DNA of 64,000 nucleotides, taken from assembly GCA_035508435.1 (NCBI GenBank), contig DATJNA010000127.1:1-64000 (forward strand), written 5' to 3'. Below are positions 9,116 to 17,465 of the stretch, one piece after another. The translations under genes and the position numbers were made by a program. Origin of the DNA: JASHVB01 sp035508435 (lineage in GTDB: Bacteria; Pseudomonadota; Alphaproteobacteria; Acetobacterales; Acetobacteraceae). The notes beneath the pieces are model-generated. The model saw only the letters and a list, made by a program, of their open reading frames with translations. It did not search any database and was not told the DNA's origin. The stretch's first letter is position 1. Each line of letters opens with the position of its first letter.

Positions 9116-9175
9116 TGCGCAGCTCTCGCGGCTGGGGCGGAGAAACAGTAAGGGATTGGCCGTCCTTTCAGCGCC

Positions 9176-9260
9176 GCTACCCCCTCACTTCCGCCGCCAG
9201 CCAATCGATCGCCGCGATGTCGTTCACCACGCCCGAGGCGGTGTCGATCTGCGCCACCAG
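9176..9260 (-). pseudogene. scrambled 3' fragment of the serine-glyoxylate aminotransferase gene
   Basis: These 85 bp join two separate pieces of the gene at 11017-12201. 9176-9215 equals 11016-11055 exactly, and 9207-9260 equals 11734-11787 with one mismatch (9243). The pieces meet in the 10-bp sequence cgatcgccgc, present at both source sites, implying loss of 687 bp (229 codons) between them. The fragment retains the gene's stop codon. It ends exactly where the foreign ATPase/Toprim island begins. Confidence 0.92.
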
Positions 9261-9290
9261 GCTCGGCTAAAAGAGGAAACTACGCACAGT

Positions 9291-9746
9291 TTAATCCAAG
9301 CGGTTTAGCTCGCGCGCATTGTGCTGCAAGAGAGCATGCCCCCAGGTGTTCCTCGTGCCCTCGCGGCAATCTTTCGCAAGCAACCTCCCGATGTCCTCCA
9401 GCTTGCCTAGCCCGGCCTGCTTTAGGGCCTCGGGTTCGCTGCGGACGCCAAGCAAGAAGACCCTGCTCTTGAGATCTTCCGGAACATCTGCCATCACCTG
9501 CTCGAATCGGGCTTCCCTATCATCAAAATCTAACAATAGAACTATATATCTGTCTGGGTAATCACGCAATCCCTTTATGTGCTCTGAGCGGAATACCTCG
9601 CATACACTCTGCCATCCACCTGCCTCCTCCAAAACCTGTATCCTCCTTTCATGGCGTACCTGAAGTACAAAGCCGGTCGCCAGCTGACGGTCGGCATCGT
9701 CTTCGGGAATGGCCAGCACATGAGGTGGGTATTTGTTTGGACTCAT
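9291..9746 (-). CDS. Toprim-like partner of an AAA-type ATPase, probably slightly truncated
   Basis: A 151-residue protein with YIVLLLDFDD, an acidic beta-strand motif reminiscent of Toprim/OLD nucleases, then RVFLLGVRSEPEALKQAGLG and a C-terminal WGHALLQHNARELNRL. Proteins of this kind are encoded directly after an AAA_21-type ATPase in phage-defence-like two-gene units. Its ATG overlaps the ATPase stop by four bases. The frame continues past the TAA at 9291-9293 for seven codons (TVRSFLF) to a TAG at 9267. This resembles the usual C-terminus, so this TAA may be a late nonsense mutation. Function is inferred from pairing. Confidence 0.65.
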   Translation of the reverse strand: MSPNKYPPHVLAIPEDDADRQLATGFVLQVRHERRIQVLEEAGGWQSVCEVFRSEHIKGLRDYPDRYIVLLLDFDDREARFEQVMADVPEDLKSRVFLLGVRSEPEALKQAGLGKLEDIGRLLAKDCREGTRNTWGHALLQHNARELNRLD

Positions 9747-10873
9747 GGCTCAACATCGCCACGCAGGAGTGCGTCAACAAAACCTCCTTCAAACCTTCCT
9801 CGGGAGCGAAGATCCTCCGCGCATGTTCTGATGGTAGGCTCTAAATGACTCCTCCTCGCAAGGCACAGTGTATTGGACTCCGAGAATCGGCGTATCGCTT
9901 CTGGGTTGTGCGACGTAACTATAAGTGTTCCGCTATTCTGAAAATCTCTTCGAAGTACTATAATCGAATGCCCGCCTTCGTCAGGCGCGAGGTAGTTATC
10001 TGGCTCGTCCCGAAAACGATGTGTAGGCCCAAACGCCACGCTTGTCGAAATTGTCAGTCCGATTAGAAAAAACACTTCTCTCCATCGGAGAGTTCTTCAA
10101 GGGACAGCTCAATTTGTCCACTATCGTTCGTAAAATGGAAGTTGATGGCTCGCGTATCCCGAGCTACCAGTTGATTGGTTATCCTGGCAAAATCCGGCAT
10201 TACCTGTTTCAAGTAATCGCTGACTTGCGTGTATGTCGAAGGCTCGTTTGCGACCAGCCGGGTGAACCACGCGCCAGCATTGGTGGCGTGTGTATCGGGC
10301 GTGTTAATCTCCGGCGCATTCTGTCCCGTCTCCCCTCGGATAAGACTTGGCACCGGTCTGAGTATCAAAACATTGGCAAGTCAATTCTTAAATATCGCTA
10401 TCGGATCATCGGCGCTTTGCTCTTGAACAATCGGCAACGCTACAACATGCCAGTCAATACGAAGCGCCGCTTCTCGTGATCCATCTGTTCGAGGTAATTG
10501 AACTTGCGCCAGTTCTCGCGAAAAAATGACCGCTCCATCGACTGCAAGCTTCTCCTCGGACACTCGGAGTTCCCGAAACTTGGGAGGAAATTCGAATGCT
10601 ATTACATAAGCGTAATGCCGGTGGGATAAATCCACCTCCAGCTCGAAGCGAACCGGGACTCCCACTCGTCCTTGCGTGATATCTGTCGGGTTTTATCAGT
10701 TCGCTAACGTGGGTCTTCCCTCTCGCGACTCGCTGAAGCACTTCAAGTGCGGCCCCGACTGTCGTTTTTCCCGCACCGTTTCCCCCAAGCAGCAAAACAG
10801 ATGAGCGCTCGCCTAGCGCCAGTTCGAAGTTCTCCAAGCATCGGAAATTGTGAACATAGAACCGGTTTAGCAT
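9743..10873 (-). pseudogene. decayed AAA family ATPase (AAA_21/OLD-like)
   Basis: Read across three lesions, this encodes one ATPase of about 375 residues. It contains the Walker A GGNGAGKTT near residue 31, the signature region LSLEELSDGEKCFF, the Walker B-region RDEPDNYLAPDEGGH and the switch TSHNPEAIRRFS. Lesion 1 is an extra base near 10684 that changes frame between ELIKPD and ITQGRVGVPVRF. Lesion 2 is an in-frame TGA at 10381-10383 between AIFKN and LANVLILRPVPSL. Lesion 3 is one missing T in the run at 10070-10075, between DGEKCFF and LIGLTISTS. Start and stop are intact, and the stop overlaps the partner gene. Confidence 0.85.
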
Positions 10874-11016
10874 GATCGCTACCTGTACTGCCCGATTGGT
10901 TCTCTGCCGAGGCTGATCACTTGTCGTCCGGCCATGCAACGGCGCGCCGCGCACGCCACCGATCGACACCCGCCGGCCGGCCGGTCGCTGCCCGCACAGC
11001 AAATTACGCCGTGATG

Positions 11017-12201
11017 CTACCCCCTCACTTCCGCCGCCAGCCAATCGATCGCCGCCTGCACCCCACCCTTTTCGTGCGGCACGTTCAGTGCAGCCAGCGC
11101 CATCTCGACCACGCTCAGCGTTCCCAGAATCATCGGCGCATTCACGTGCCCCATATGCGCGATGCGGAACGCCTTCCCCGACAGTTCGCCAATCCCATGC
11201 CCCAGCACCACGCCGCAGTTCCGGTTGCAGTAGCTGCGGATCGCCTCCGGGTCGCAGCCCGGCGTCAGCACCGCCGTCACCGTATCGCAGCGCTCGCGCG
11301 GTGCGATGATATTGAAGCCGATCGCACCGCCCTCCGCCCATACCGACACGGCGCGGCGCACCGCCTCCGCGAGCAGCCGATGGCGGCGGAAGGCGGTCTC
11401 GATTCCCTCCTGGAACAACAGATCCAGCGCCGCGCGCAGCGCGAACAGGAGATGCTCCGGCGGCGTGCCTGCGTATTTCTGGTAGTGCACGTCGCCGTCG
11501 CGGTCGGTCCAGTCCCAATATGGCGTGCGCAAGCCGGCGGTCTGGTGCGCCTCGCGCGCCCGGTCGTTGGCGGCGACGAAGCCCAACCCCGGCGGCGTCA
11601 TCATGCCCTTCTGCGAGCCGGACATCGCCACATCGACGCCCCAGGCATCCATCTCGAACGGCATGCAGCCGAGCGAGGCCACGGCATCGACCATCAGCAG
11701 TGCCGGATGATCCGCGGCACGCATCGCCGCGCCGATCGCCGCGATGTCGTTCACCACGCCCGAGGCGGTATCGATCTGCGCCACCAGCACCGCCTTGATG
11801 CTGCCATGTCGGTCGGCGCCAAGCCGCGCCCGCACTTCCTCCGGCCGCACGGCACGGCGCATGTCGCCTTTCAGCACCTCGACTTCGACGCCCATGCGCG
11901 CGGCATTGTTGCCCCAGCCAATGGCGAACCGGCCGCTTTCCAGCACCAGGATTTTGTCGCCGCGGGACAGCACGTTGGTCAGTGCGGCTTCCCAGGCGCC
12001 GTGGCCGTTGGCGATGTAGATGTAGGCCCGGCCCTTGGTCTGGAACACGCGCGCAACATCGCGCAGCAGGCTGTCGGTCAGCGCCAGCAGCGGGCCGGCG
12101 TAGATGTCCACCGCCGGCCGATGCATCGCGTTCAGAACTTCATCCGGGATCGTCGTGGGCCCCGGGATTGCCAGAAACTCTCGGCCTGCCCGCACGGTCA
12201 T
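11017..12201 (-). CDS. serine-glyoxylate (alanine-glyoxylate) aminotransferase, class V
   Basis: A 394-residue PLP enzyme of the class V aminotransferase family. The N-terminal IPGPTTIPDEVLNAM is typical of serine/alanine-glyoxylate aminotransferases. The PLP lysine lies in SGSQKGMM, preceded by the aspartate of LLMVDAVASLG, and RIAHMGH near the C-terminus binds the substrate carboxylate. It transfers the amino group of serine or alanine to glyoxylate. The neighbouring CoA-ester lyase on the same strand is consistent with C2/glyoxylate metabolism. Part of its 3' end is duplicated in scrambled form at 9176-9260. Confidence 0.9.
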   Translation of the reverse strand: MTVRAGREFLAIPGPTTIPDEVLNAMHRPAVDIYAGPLLALTDSLLRDVARVFQTKGRAYIYIANGHGAWEAALTNVLSRGDKILVLESGRFAIGWGNNAARMGVEVEVLKGDMRRAVRPEEVRARLGADRHGSIKAVLVAQIDTASGVVNDIAAIGAAMRAADHPALLMVDAVASLGCMPFEMDAWGVDVAMSGSQKGMMTPPGLGFVAANDRAREAHQTAGLRTPYWDWTDRDGDVHYQKYAGTPPEHLLFALRAALDLLFQEGIETAFRRHRLLAEAVRRAVSVWAEGGAIGFNIIAPRERCDTVTAVLTPGCDPEAIRSYCNRNCGVVLGHGIGELSGKAFRIAHMGHVNAPMILGTLSVVEMALAALNVPHEKGGVQAAIDWLAAEVRG

Positions 12202-12207
12202 TCGTCG

Positions 12208-12792
12208 CTACTCCGCTGTCGAGAACGTCAGGCCCTGATAGACTTCGGCGAGCGGCAACGCGATATCGAGGCCGGCCACCTGCAATGCGCCTTCGGTATG
12301 GGCGGCGGCGATCCAGGCACCGCCGGCCTCGCGCCGGAACATCGTGGCGGCGATCGCTGCTTGCTCAAGCAGGACATAGGCGCGCAGCGACGGCAGTTCG
12401 GCGTACTCGATCAGCTTCTGCACGCGGTCTGTGGTGGCGGTGTCGTCGGCGAGAACTTCGAAGATGGCGACCGCGTCCGTCTCGGTTCGGATCGTCTGGT
12501 CGCGCGGCCCCGGACAGATGATCACGTCAGGGTAGCGCACACGCCGGCCGATCCGCAGCCGCATCTCCTGGGCAACACGGTACGGCTGTCCGGCCAGGAG
12601 CCGACCCAACAGGCCGCGCAAATGAAAGACAATATCCTGGTGGCCATAGCTGCCGCCGGCATCCTGGTGGCCATAGCTGCCGCCGGCCGTCGGGATGATA
12701 TCCCGCCCGTCGAACTCATGTTTCCCCTCCTGCCTGTCCTCCCAGGCGAGGAAGGCTTCGGTGGTCAGCGGCCGGTCCAGAACAATGTCCAT
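12208..12792 (-). CDS. Uma2-like (DUF820) putative endonuclease-fold protein
   Basis: A 194-residue protein of the Uma2/DUF820 family, which has a PD-(D/E)XK nuclease fold. Motifs include the N-terminal TTEAFLAWEDRQEGKHEFDG, YPDVIICPG and FEVLADDTATTDRVQKLIEYA. The role of these proteins is unknown. The sequence contains a perfect doubled AGGSYGHQD, caused by a 27-bp tandem duplication at 12634-12687, in the segment where other members have a single SHQ/H-type helix start. It sits between the aminotransferase and CoA-lyase genes with a 6-bp gap to the former, so it may be co-transcribed. Confidence 0.85.
   Translation of the reverse strand: MDIVLDRPLTTEAFLAWEDRQEGKHEFDGRDIIPTAGGSYGHQDAGGSYGHQDIVFHLRGLLGRLLAGQPYRVAQEMRLRIGRRVRYPDVIICPGPRDQTIRTETDAVAIFEVLADDTATTDRVQKLIEYAELPSLRAYVLLEQAAIAATMFRREAGGAWIAAAHTEGALQVAGLDIALPLAEVYQGLTFSTAE
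12634..12687. repeat. perfect 27-bp tandem duplication inside the Uma2 gene
   Basis: Positions 12634-12660 and 12661-12687 are identical and adjacent (unit beginning atcctggtggccatagctgc). The length is a multiple of three, so the frame is kept and nine residues are doubled. Confidence 0.97.
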
Positions 12793-12849
12793 CAGGGCAA
12801 TATAGTCGGCCTGGCGCGCAGGATCACGCCATCCGTGAGGCCGGCGGGA

Positions 12850-13740
12850 TCACGCCATGCCCAGACGGCGGGCCTCCGCCATCACTTCCTGTGCCAGCGG
12901 CAGCATGGCGTAGTCCACCATGGCGCCCTGATAGCTCACCGCACCGAGTCCCGCCTTCTCCGCCGCCTCGAACGCGGCCAGCAGCCCGGTGAAATAGGCA
13001 ACTTCCTCCGCGGTGGGGCGGTAGACGGCGTTGGCAACCGCCACATGCGATGGGTGCATGACCGCAACGCCGGTGTAGCCGATGTCACGGGCGCGGCGGA
13101 TCAGGCGCTCCACTGCGGCGAGGTCGTTCATCGGCGTGCCGAAGATGCCGGCGATGGGATACGGTGCGCCGCCGGCGCGACTGTCCAGCACCAGCTTGGA
13201 GGCAAGATACAATTGCTCTACGCCGTCGCTGGTGGCGCGGAAGCCGAAGGCGCGGGCAAAGTCGCCCGACACAGGGCCGCTGATCGCGCCGTGAATGCCC
13301 TTCACGCGCGGGCTCGCCTTGGCCAGCGCACAGGCGTCGTGCATGCCCTCGGGCGTCTCCGGCAGAGGCAGGATGCCGACACCGCCATGAACCATGCCTG
13401 CCCTGCCCTCGTGATAGGACAGCAGGTCATGCAGCCGACGGATCTCGCCGGAGTTGGCGGTTTTGGGGAGGACGATGGCGGTCAGGCCCTCGGTCGTGGC
13501 GGCGGCGATCTCTTCCCCGGTATGCTCCGATAGCGGGTTGACGCGGACGAAGGCGCCGACGCCGGCTTCGCGCAGCTCAGCAATCTCGCCGCGCAGGTTG
13601 GCCATGGCCTGCGCCTTGAATTCGGGCGGGACGGAGTCCTCGATGTCCAGCACGGCCGCGCCGGGGGAGACGCGGATTGCCTTGCCGACCCAGTCGCGGC
13701 GATGGGCGGGCACGAACAAGGCGGAGCGGATGGGCCACAT
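12850..13740 (-). CDS. CoA-ester lyase (HpcH/HpaI, citrate-lyase-beta-like)
   Basis: A 296-residue TIM-barrel lyase. Motifs are RSALFVPAHRRDWVGKA at the N-terminus, the acidic metal/CoA signature VLDIEDSVPP, AFVRVNPL and the loop GIHGAISGPVSGDFARAFGF. Relatives cleave malyl-CoA, methylmalyl-CoA, citramalyl-CoA or related esters to glyoxylate or pyruvate plus an acyl-CoA. The start is taken at 13740 because a gggagga ribosome-binding site lies upstream; a longer frame begins at 13800. Pairing with a glyoxylate aminotransferase suggests handling of glyoxylate, but the exact substrate is open. Confidence 0.85.
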   Translation of the reverse strand: MWPIRSALFVPAHRRDWVGKAIRVSPGAAVLDIEDSVPPEFKAQAMANLRGEIAELREAGVGAFVRVNPLSEHTGEEIAAATTEGLTAIVLPKTANSGEIRRLHDLLSYHEGRAGMVHGGVGILPLPETPEGMHDACALAKASPRVKGIHGAISGPVSGDFARAFGFRATSDGVEQLYLASKLVLDSRAGGAPYPIAGIFGTPMNDLAAVERLIRRARDIGYTGVAVMHPSHVAVANAVYRPTAEEVAYFTGLLAAFEAAEKAGLGAVSYQGAMVDYAMLPLAQEVMAEARRLGMA

Positions 13741-13848
13741 GGGGGTGCGTCCTCCCGGAGGGGGTTGTTGGGTTCCGCTATCTCTCGGGTCGGAGGCCAT
13801 GACAAGGGTTTGGCGCGGTCGGCCGATCCGCTATACAGGCGCCCGCGC

Positions 13849-13932
13849 GCGAGAGTGGCGGAACGGCAGACGCAGTCGACTCAAAATCGACCGCCGCAAG
13901 GCGTGGGGGTTCGAATCCCCCCTCTCGCACCA
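13849..13932 (+). tRNA. tRNA-Leu (anticodon CAA)
   Basis: The acceptor stem gcgagag pairs perfectly with ctctcgc. The anticodon loop is ctcaaaa with anticodon CAA inside a gtcga/tcgac stem. A long variable arm (cgccgcaaggcg) marks a type II tRNA, the T arm is gggggttcgaatccccc, and CCA is encoded (13930-13932). Confidence 0.97.
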
Positions 13933-14106
13933 CCAGCCTCGCCTATACGCTCAGCGTGTTAGCGAGGCTCGTGGCAATCGGGGCAAAACCCCGGGCGGCT
14001 TGCGTCCCGGGCGAAGCATGCCGCCGAGCCTGACCCGGTGGGCCGGGGACCCGCTCATTGTCCAGGCGGACGACCACGTAACCGCGGTCGCCCGGCATCC
14101 GTCCGA

Positions 14107-15432
14107 TCACCCTGAAATATCCGCCGCCGTAATCGGGTGCCGGATGATCGCGAAATACCCGATCGCCGCGACCACGCCGATTCCCGCCGCGGTCATCAGC
14201 GCCGGCACAAAGGATCCGCTTGCCTGCACGATGAACCCGGTCACCGTCGGTGCCAGCGCACCGCCCAGGTAGCCGCCGAAATTCTGCATTGCGCCGAGCG
14301 ATGCGGTGGTGTTGGCCGGTGCTGCGACCGAGGCCATCGCCCAGGCCGACGAGCTTGCCACGTATCCCAGGAACATCGCCGCCGAGATCAGTGCCACCGC
14401 GAGGGCATTGCTCGCCACCAGAGCGGCGGCGACGGTGCAGACTGCCATCCCCAGCAGCGATACCGTCATCGGGTAACGCCGGCTGTTGATCGGCGACAGG
14501 CCCTGCGCCATCAGCCAGTCGGTCAGCCAGCCGCCGAACAAGCCGCCGATCACGCCGGCGATGAACGGCACCGCGCTGGCGAAACCGGCGCTGCGGATCG
14601 TCATGTGGCGCTGCATTTCAAGATAGCCCGGCAGCCAGGCGGTATAGACCCAGGTCAGATAGACCACGCCGAAGAAACCGATGATCATGCCCCAGGTGGT
14701 GGCGCAGCCGAACAACCGGCGCCATTCGTCGAAGGTGACGCGCGCGGCCTCGCCGGTTTCGTCGCCTGCCGTGCGATAGGTGTCCTCGGCCGGGGTGAGC
14801 GCCATCGACGCCGGGTCGCGGTACAGCAGGATCCAGGCGATCGCCACGGCAACGCCGGCAATGCCCATGATGCCGAACATCCAGCGCCAGCCGACCGCCA
14901 GCATGATGACGGTCAGCAGCGGCGCGGCGATGGCGGTGCCGAGTGTGGACGAGCAATTGAACACGCCGGTTGCGGTGCCGCGTCCGCGCACATTGAACCA
15001 GTCCCGCACCACGCGGGCGCCGGTGGGGAATTGCGGCGCCTCGCCGAAGCCCAGAATGGCACGGCCGAACACGAATTGGCTGAAATTGGCGCAGAGCCCG
15101 GTGAAGCCCTGGGCCAGCGACCACAACAGGATACCGGCGCCGAGCAAGCGGCGGGGACCGAAGCGGTCCACCAGCCCGCCGGCGGGCAACTGGGCAAAGG
15201 CGTAGGCCCACAGGAAGGCCGAAAGCAGCAGGCCCATGTCTGCGACCGAGAGATGCAGATCGGCGCGGATCAGCGGGTTGCCGATTGCCAGCGTAGCGCG
15301 ATCGACATAGTTCACCGCGCCGCTGACCACGAGCATGCTCAATGCGGTGATCTGCATCCGGCGAACGCGCGGCGAGGCGCGCTGCGTCGTCGGCGCAGCC
15401 GTGGCGATATGCAGGTCATGACCGGAATCCAT
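14107..15432 (-). CDS. MFS transporter, anion:cation symporter type
   Basis: A 441-residue major facilitator with about 12 hydrophobic segments. Diagnostic regions are NYVDRATLAIGNPLI in the first helix, the loop GGLVDRFGPRRLLGAG (motif A-like) and GFGEAPQFPTGARVVRDWF, all characteristic of the ACS family that imports organic anions such as sugar acids and phthalate. The start at 15432 follows a ggagg ribosome-binding site by seven bases. The frame is open 55 codons further upstream, but those residues are hydrophilic and Cys-rich, unlike the family. An FNR-like inverted repeat lies at 15520-15533, some 90 bp upstream. Confidence 0.9.
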   Translation of the reverse strand: MDSGHDLHIATAAPTTQRASPRVRRMQITALSMLVVSGAVNYVDRATLAIGNPLIRADLHLSVADMGLLLSAFLWAYAFAQLPAGGLVDRFGPRRLLGAGILLWSLAQGFTGLCANFSQFVFGRAILGFGEAPQFPTGARVVRDWFNVRGRGTATGVFNCSSTLGTAIAAPLLTVIMLAVGWRWMFGIMGIAGVAVAIAWILLYRDPASMALTPAEDTYRTAGDETGEAARVTFDEWRRLFGCATTWGMIIGFFGVVYLTWVYTAWLPGYLEMQRHMTIRSAGFASAVPFIAGVIGGLFGGWLTDWLMAQGLSPINSRRYPMTVSLLGMAVCTVAAALVASNALAVALISAAMFLGYVASSSAWAMASVAAPANTTASLGAMQNFGGYLGGALAPTVTGFIVQASGSFVPALMTAAGIGVVAAIGYFAIIRHPITAADISG

Positions 15433-15519
15433 CGATTTCCTCCGTATTGCTCCGCCGTCTGGTCCCTCGGGCGCGCAAAAGATCAATGCCGACACTGCCG
15501 CGCTGGACGCGGAGCAGCA

Positions 15520-15533
15520 TTGATTCAGGTCAA
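15520..15533. promoter_or_regulatory. FNR-like inverted repeat between the MFS and racemase-like genes
   Basis: The 14-mer ttgattcaggtcaa matches TTGAT-N4-ATCAA at nine of ten positions. It lies 88 bp upstream of the MFS start and about 320 bp before the racemase-like gene. An FNR-type regulator is encoded 1 kb away. Confidence 0.55.
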
Positions 15534-15855
15534 GTATTGATATGCATCGACATGCTGGCTCGCGTTCGATGGCAGGAAACGACTGACATCGCGGCATCTG
15601 CGGCCACGATCGATCCGGTTGACGCGCCGTCAGGCCAGATCAGCGGCTCTCTGCATATCCGGCATGCATGCCTGAGCATTGCCAACCGGAGGCGGGCGGC
15701 GCCAGCACGCGGTCTGGCCGAGGTTCTGTTTGCGGCCAGACTCGCCAGGGATAGTCCGCCGGGGTTTGCCGCGGGCTCGCCAGGACCAAGGAGTGCATGC
15801 AACAGGCAGCCTCCGCCGTTTGGCTGGCGCAACCTCTCATCCGTCCGGAGTTATA

Positions 15856-16554
15856 ATGATGCATATCGGATTGATCGGTGGGATTGGTCCTGGCGCGACC
15901 GAGTACTATTATCGCGGTATCGTTGCGAGGCATCGTGCAGCCGGCACGTCCCCCGAACTGACGATCGTCCATGCCGACGTGCGCGAGCTTGGGCGCAATG
16001 CCGCGAACGATGATCGGGTGTCGCAGGCGAAGGCGTTTGCCCATCTGACACAGCGCCTGGCGGCGGCCGGTGCGGACGCGGTTGCCATCACCTCGATGGG
16101 CGGCCATTTCTGTCTTCGCGAATTCGCCGCGATCTCGCCGCTCGCGGTGCACAACGCCATCCCGGCGGTGGACGCCGCGATCCGCCAACGCGGGGTGCGG
16201 ACCATCGGCATCCTTGGTACTATGACGGTGATGCGGACCCACCTGTACGGTATGATCTCGTCGGCGAACGTTGTGCTGCCCCCAGGCGACGCGCTACAGC
16301 GGGTCCACGATACTTATATCGCCATGGCGGAGGAGGTGCGCGTCACAGACGAGCGTCGCGGCGTGTTCTTCTCTGTCGGCCGGCAGATGTGCGATGCGCA
16401 GGGTGCCGAGGCGGTCATGCTGGGCGGCACGGATCTGTGTCTGGCATTCGACGGCCAGGACTGCGGCTTTCCCACCATCGACTGCGCGGCGATCCACGTC
16501 GAGGCGATCTATCGTTGGTCGGTGGGCGACGGGCCGGCGTCGCTTCAAACGTGA
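15856..16554 (+). CDS. aspartate/glutamate racemase-fold protein lacking both usual cysteines
   Basis: A 232-residue Asp/Glu racemase superfamily protein: MMHIGLIGGIGPGATEYYYRGIV at the N-terminus, the middle DAVAITSMGGHFC and the late AEAVMLGGTDLCL. In true amino acid racemases two cysteines act as base and acid in CNT-like and LGCTE-like motifs. Here those places read SMG and LGGTD, so ordinary two-cysteine racemase chemistry is unlikely. ATG at 15856 or 15859 follows a cggag ribosome-binding site. The stop overlaps, tail to tail, the end of the FNR-type regulator gene. The substrate is unknown. Confidence 0.8.
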   Translation: MMHIGLIGGIGPGATEYYYRGIVARHRAAGTSPELTIVHADVRELGRNAANDDRVSQAKAFAHLTQRLAAAGADAVAITSMGGHFCLREFAAISPLAVHNAIPAVDAAIRQRGVRTIGILGTMTVMRTHLYGMISSANVVLPPGDALQRVHDTYIAMAEEVRVTDERRGVFFSVGRQMCDAQGAEAVMLGGTDLCLAFDGQDCGFPTIDCAAIHVEAIYRWSVGDGPASLQT

Positions 16555-17318
16555 CCCGGGTGCGCCGCCAATCCGCCCGCCAAATTCTCCAGTGCGCGCC
16601 GGTTCAGGATCACCACTTCCGACTGCCCCGGAATCTCGATCAGCCCCTCGGAGCGGAACCGCGTCAGCGTGCGGCTGATCGTCTCGATGGTGAGGCCGAG
16701 ATAATCGGCAATGTCGCTGCGCGTCATCGGCAGCGGGAACCGCATCCGCGGCTGGCGACAGGCGACGCCCTGGCGGCTCTGCATCGCCAGGAACGACGCT
16801 ATCCTCTCCCGCGCCGTCTTGCGGCCAAGCAGCAGCATTTGTTCTTGCGCGGCGACCAACTCGTTCGCGGCGACTTCAAGCAGGCGCTTCTCCATCGCCG
16901 GGAACTCGTCCAGCAACGGGCGCAACCGGGTGCGGGGAAAGCGGCAGAAGCGGACTTGCTCAATTGCCTCGGCGCTGAACGCATAGATGTCGGACACCGC
17001 CAGGCCGAGGAAATGCCCGACCCCGGCGAAACCGGTGATCTGCCGCCGGCCATCCGGCAGCAGCTTGAATAATTTGGCCGTGCCGCGTGTGATATTGAAG
17101 AAGCTATGGGCCGGCTCGGCCTCTTCGATGAAGGTGCTGCCGGCCGCAACCTCCGTCACCACCGCGATGGCGGCCAGGCGGGCCATGTCCTCCTCGGGGA
17201 TCGCATTGCACACGCTCAAGGGGCGTGCATCACAACGCGCACACGGGTCGATCCCGCTGCGCGGATCTACCATGATCGGGCGGGACTGCAAGGTGATCAT
17301 ACGTACGTTCGCATGCAA
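16545..17318 (-). CDS. FNR/FixK-type oxygen-responsive transcription regulator
   Basis: A 257-residue Crp/Fnr family protein. The N-terminal CARCDARPLSVC (C-x2-C-x7-C) and a central cysteine in VRFCRFPR are the pattern of [4Fe-4S]-binding FNR/FnrN proteins, implying oxygen sensing. A cyclic-nucleotide-binding-like beta roll is followed by a helix-turn-helix with recognition helix TIETISRTLTRF; E-x2-SR is the FNR-type reading head for TTGAT half-sites. Starts at 17318, 17300 and 17273 are all possible, none with a strong ribosome-binding site. Matching boxes occur ahead of the divergent gene and elsewhere in the window. Confidence 0.9.
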   Translation of the reverse strand: MHANVRMITLQSRPIMVDPRSGIDPCARCDARPLSVCNAIPEEDMARLAAIAVVTEVAAGSTFIEEAEPAHSFFNITRGTAKLFKLLPDGRRQITGFAGVGHFLGLAVSDIYAFSAEAIEQVRFCRFPRTRLRPLLDEFPAMEKRLLEVAANELVAAQEQMLLLGRKTARERIASFLAMQSRQGVACRQPRMRFPLPMTRSDIADYLGLTIETISRTLTRFRSEGLIEIPGQSEVVILNRRALENLAGGLAAHPGHV

Positions 17319-17395
17319 CGATTATGGTACAGACCGTGGGGCCGCCGGCGATCTTGCGCAATACGGATAATCCCGTATGTGCCGGTCGAAGCGGC

Positions 17396-17409
17396 TTGAT
17401 CTGCGTCAA
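17396..17409. promoter_or_regulatory. FNR-like box upstream of the GNAT-like gene
   Basis: The sequence ttgatctgcgtcaa matches TTGAT-N4-ATCAA at nine of ten positions. It ends 50 bp before the ATG at 17460 (56 bp before 17466) in the divergent region next to the FNR-type regulator gene, a spacing suited to activation. Confidence 0.7.
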
Positions 17410-17465
17410 AGCCAGCGAGGACGCCAGTCTGGCACAGTCGTCGCCGAGCAAAGGGGACGATGATA

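Larger units (their letters stand above)
9261..11015. mobile_element. foreign island carrying a decayed ATPase/Toprim-like pair
   Basis: This stretch is visibly richer in A and T than its surroundings, most clearly at 9266-10870. It is bounded by direct copies of the aminotransferase 3' end (9176-9215 and 11016-11055, 40 identical bases). It contains only the two minus-strand genes annotated here. No integrase, transposase or terminal inverted repeat is visible, so the mechanism of arrival is unknown. The final 140 bp (10874-11015) are again GC-rich and may be host-derived. Confidence 0.7.

Noticed and set aside
9261..11015. Insertion sequence or transposon
   Set aside because: No transposase, terminal inverted repeats or short target duplication were found; only partial gene copies flank the island.
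10921..13533. An 870-codon plus-strand ORF spanning the aminotransferase to CoA-lyase region
   Set aside because: It lies opposite three genes with clear family motifs and has no recognisable domain; GC-rich shadow frame.
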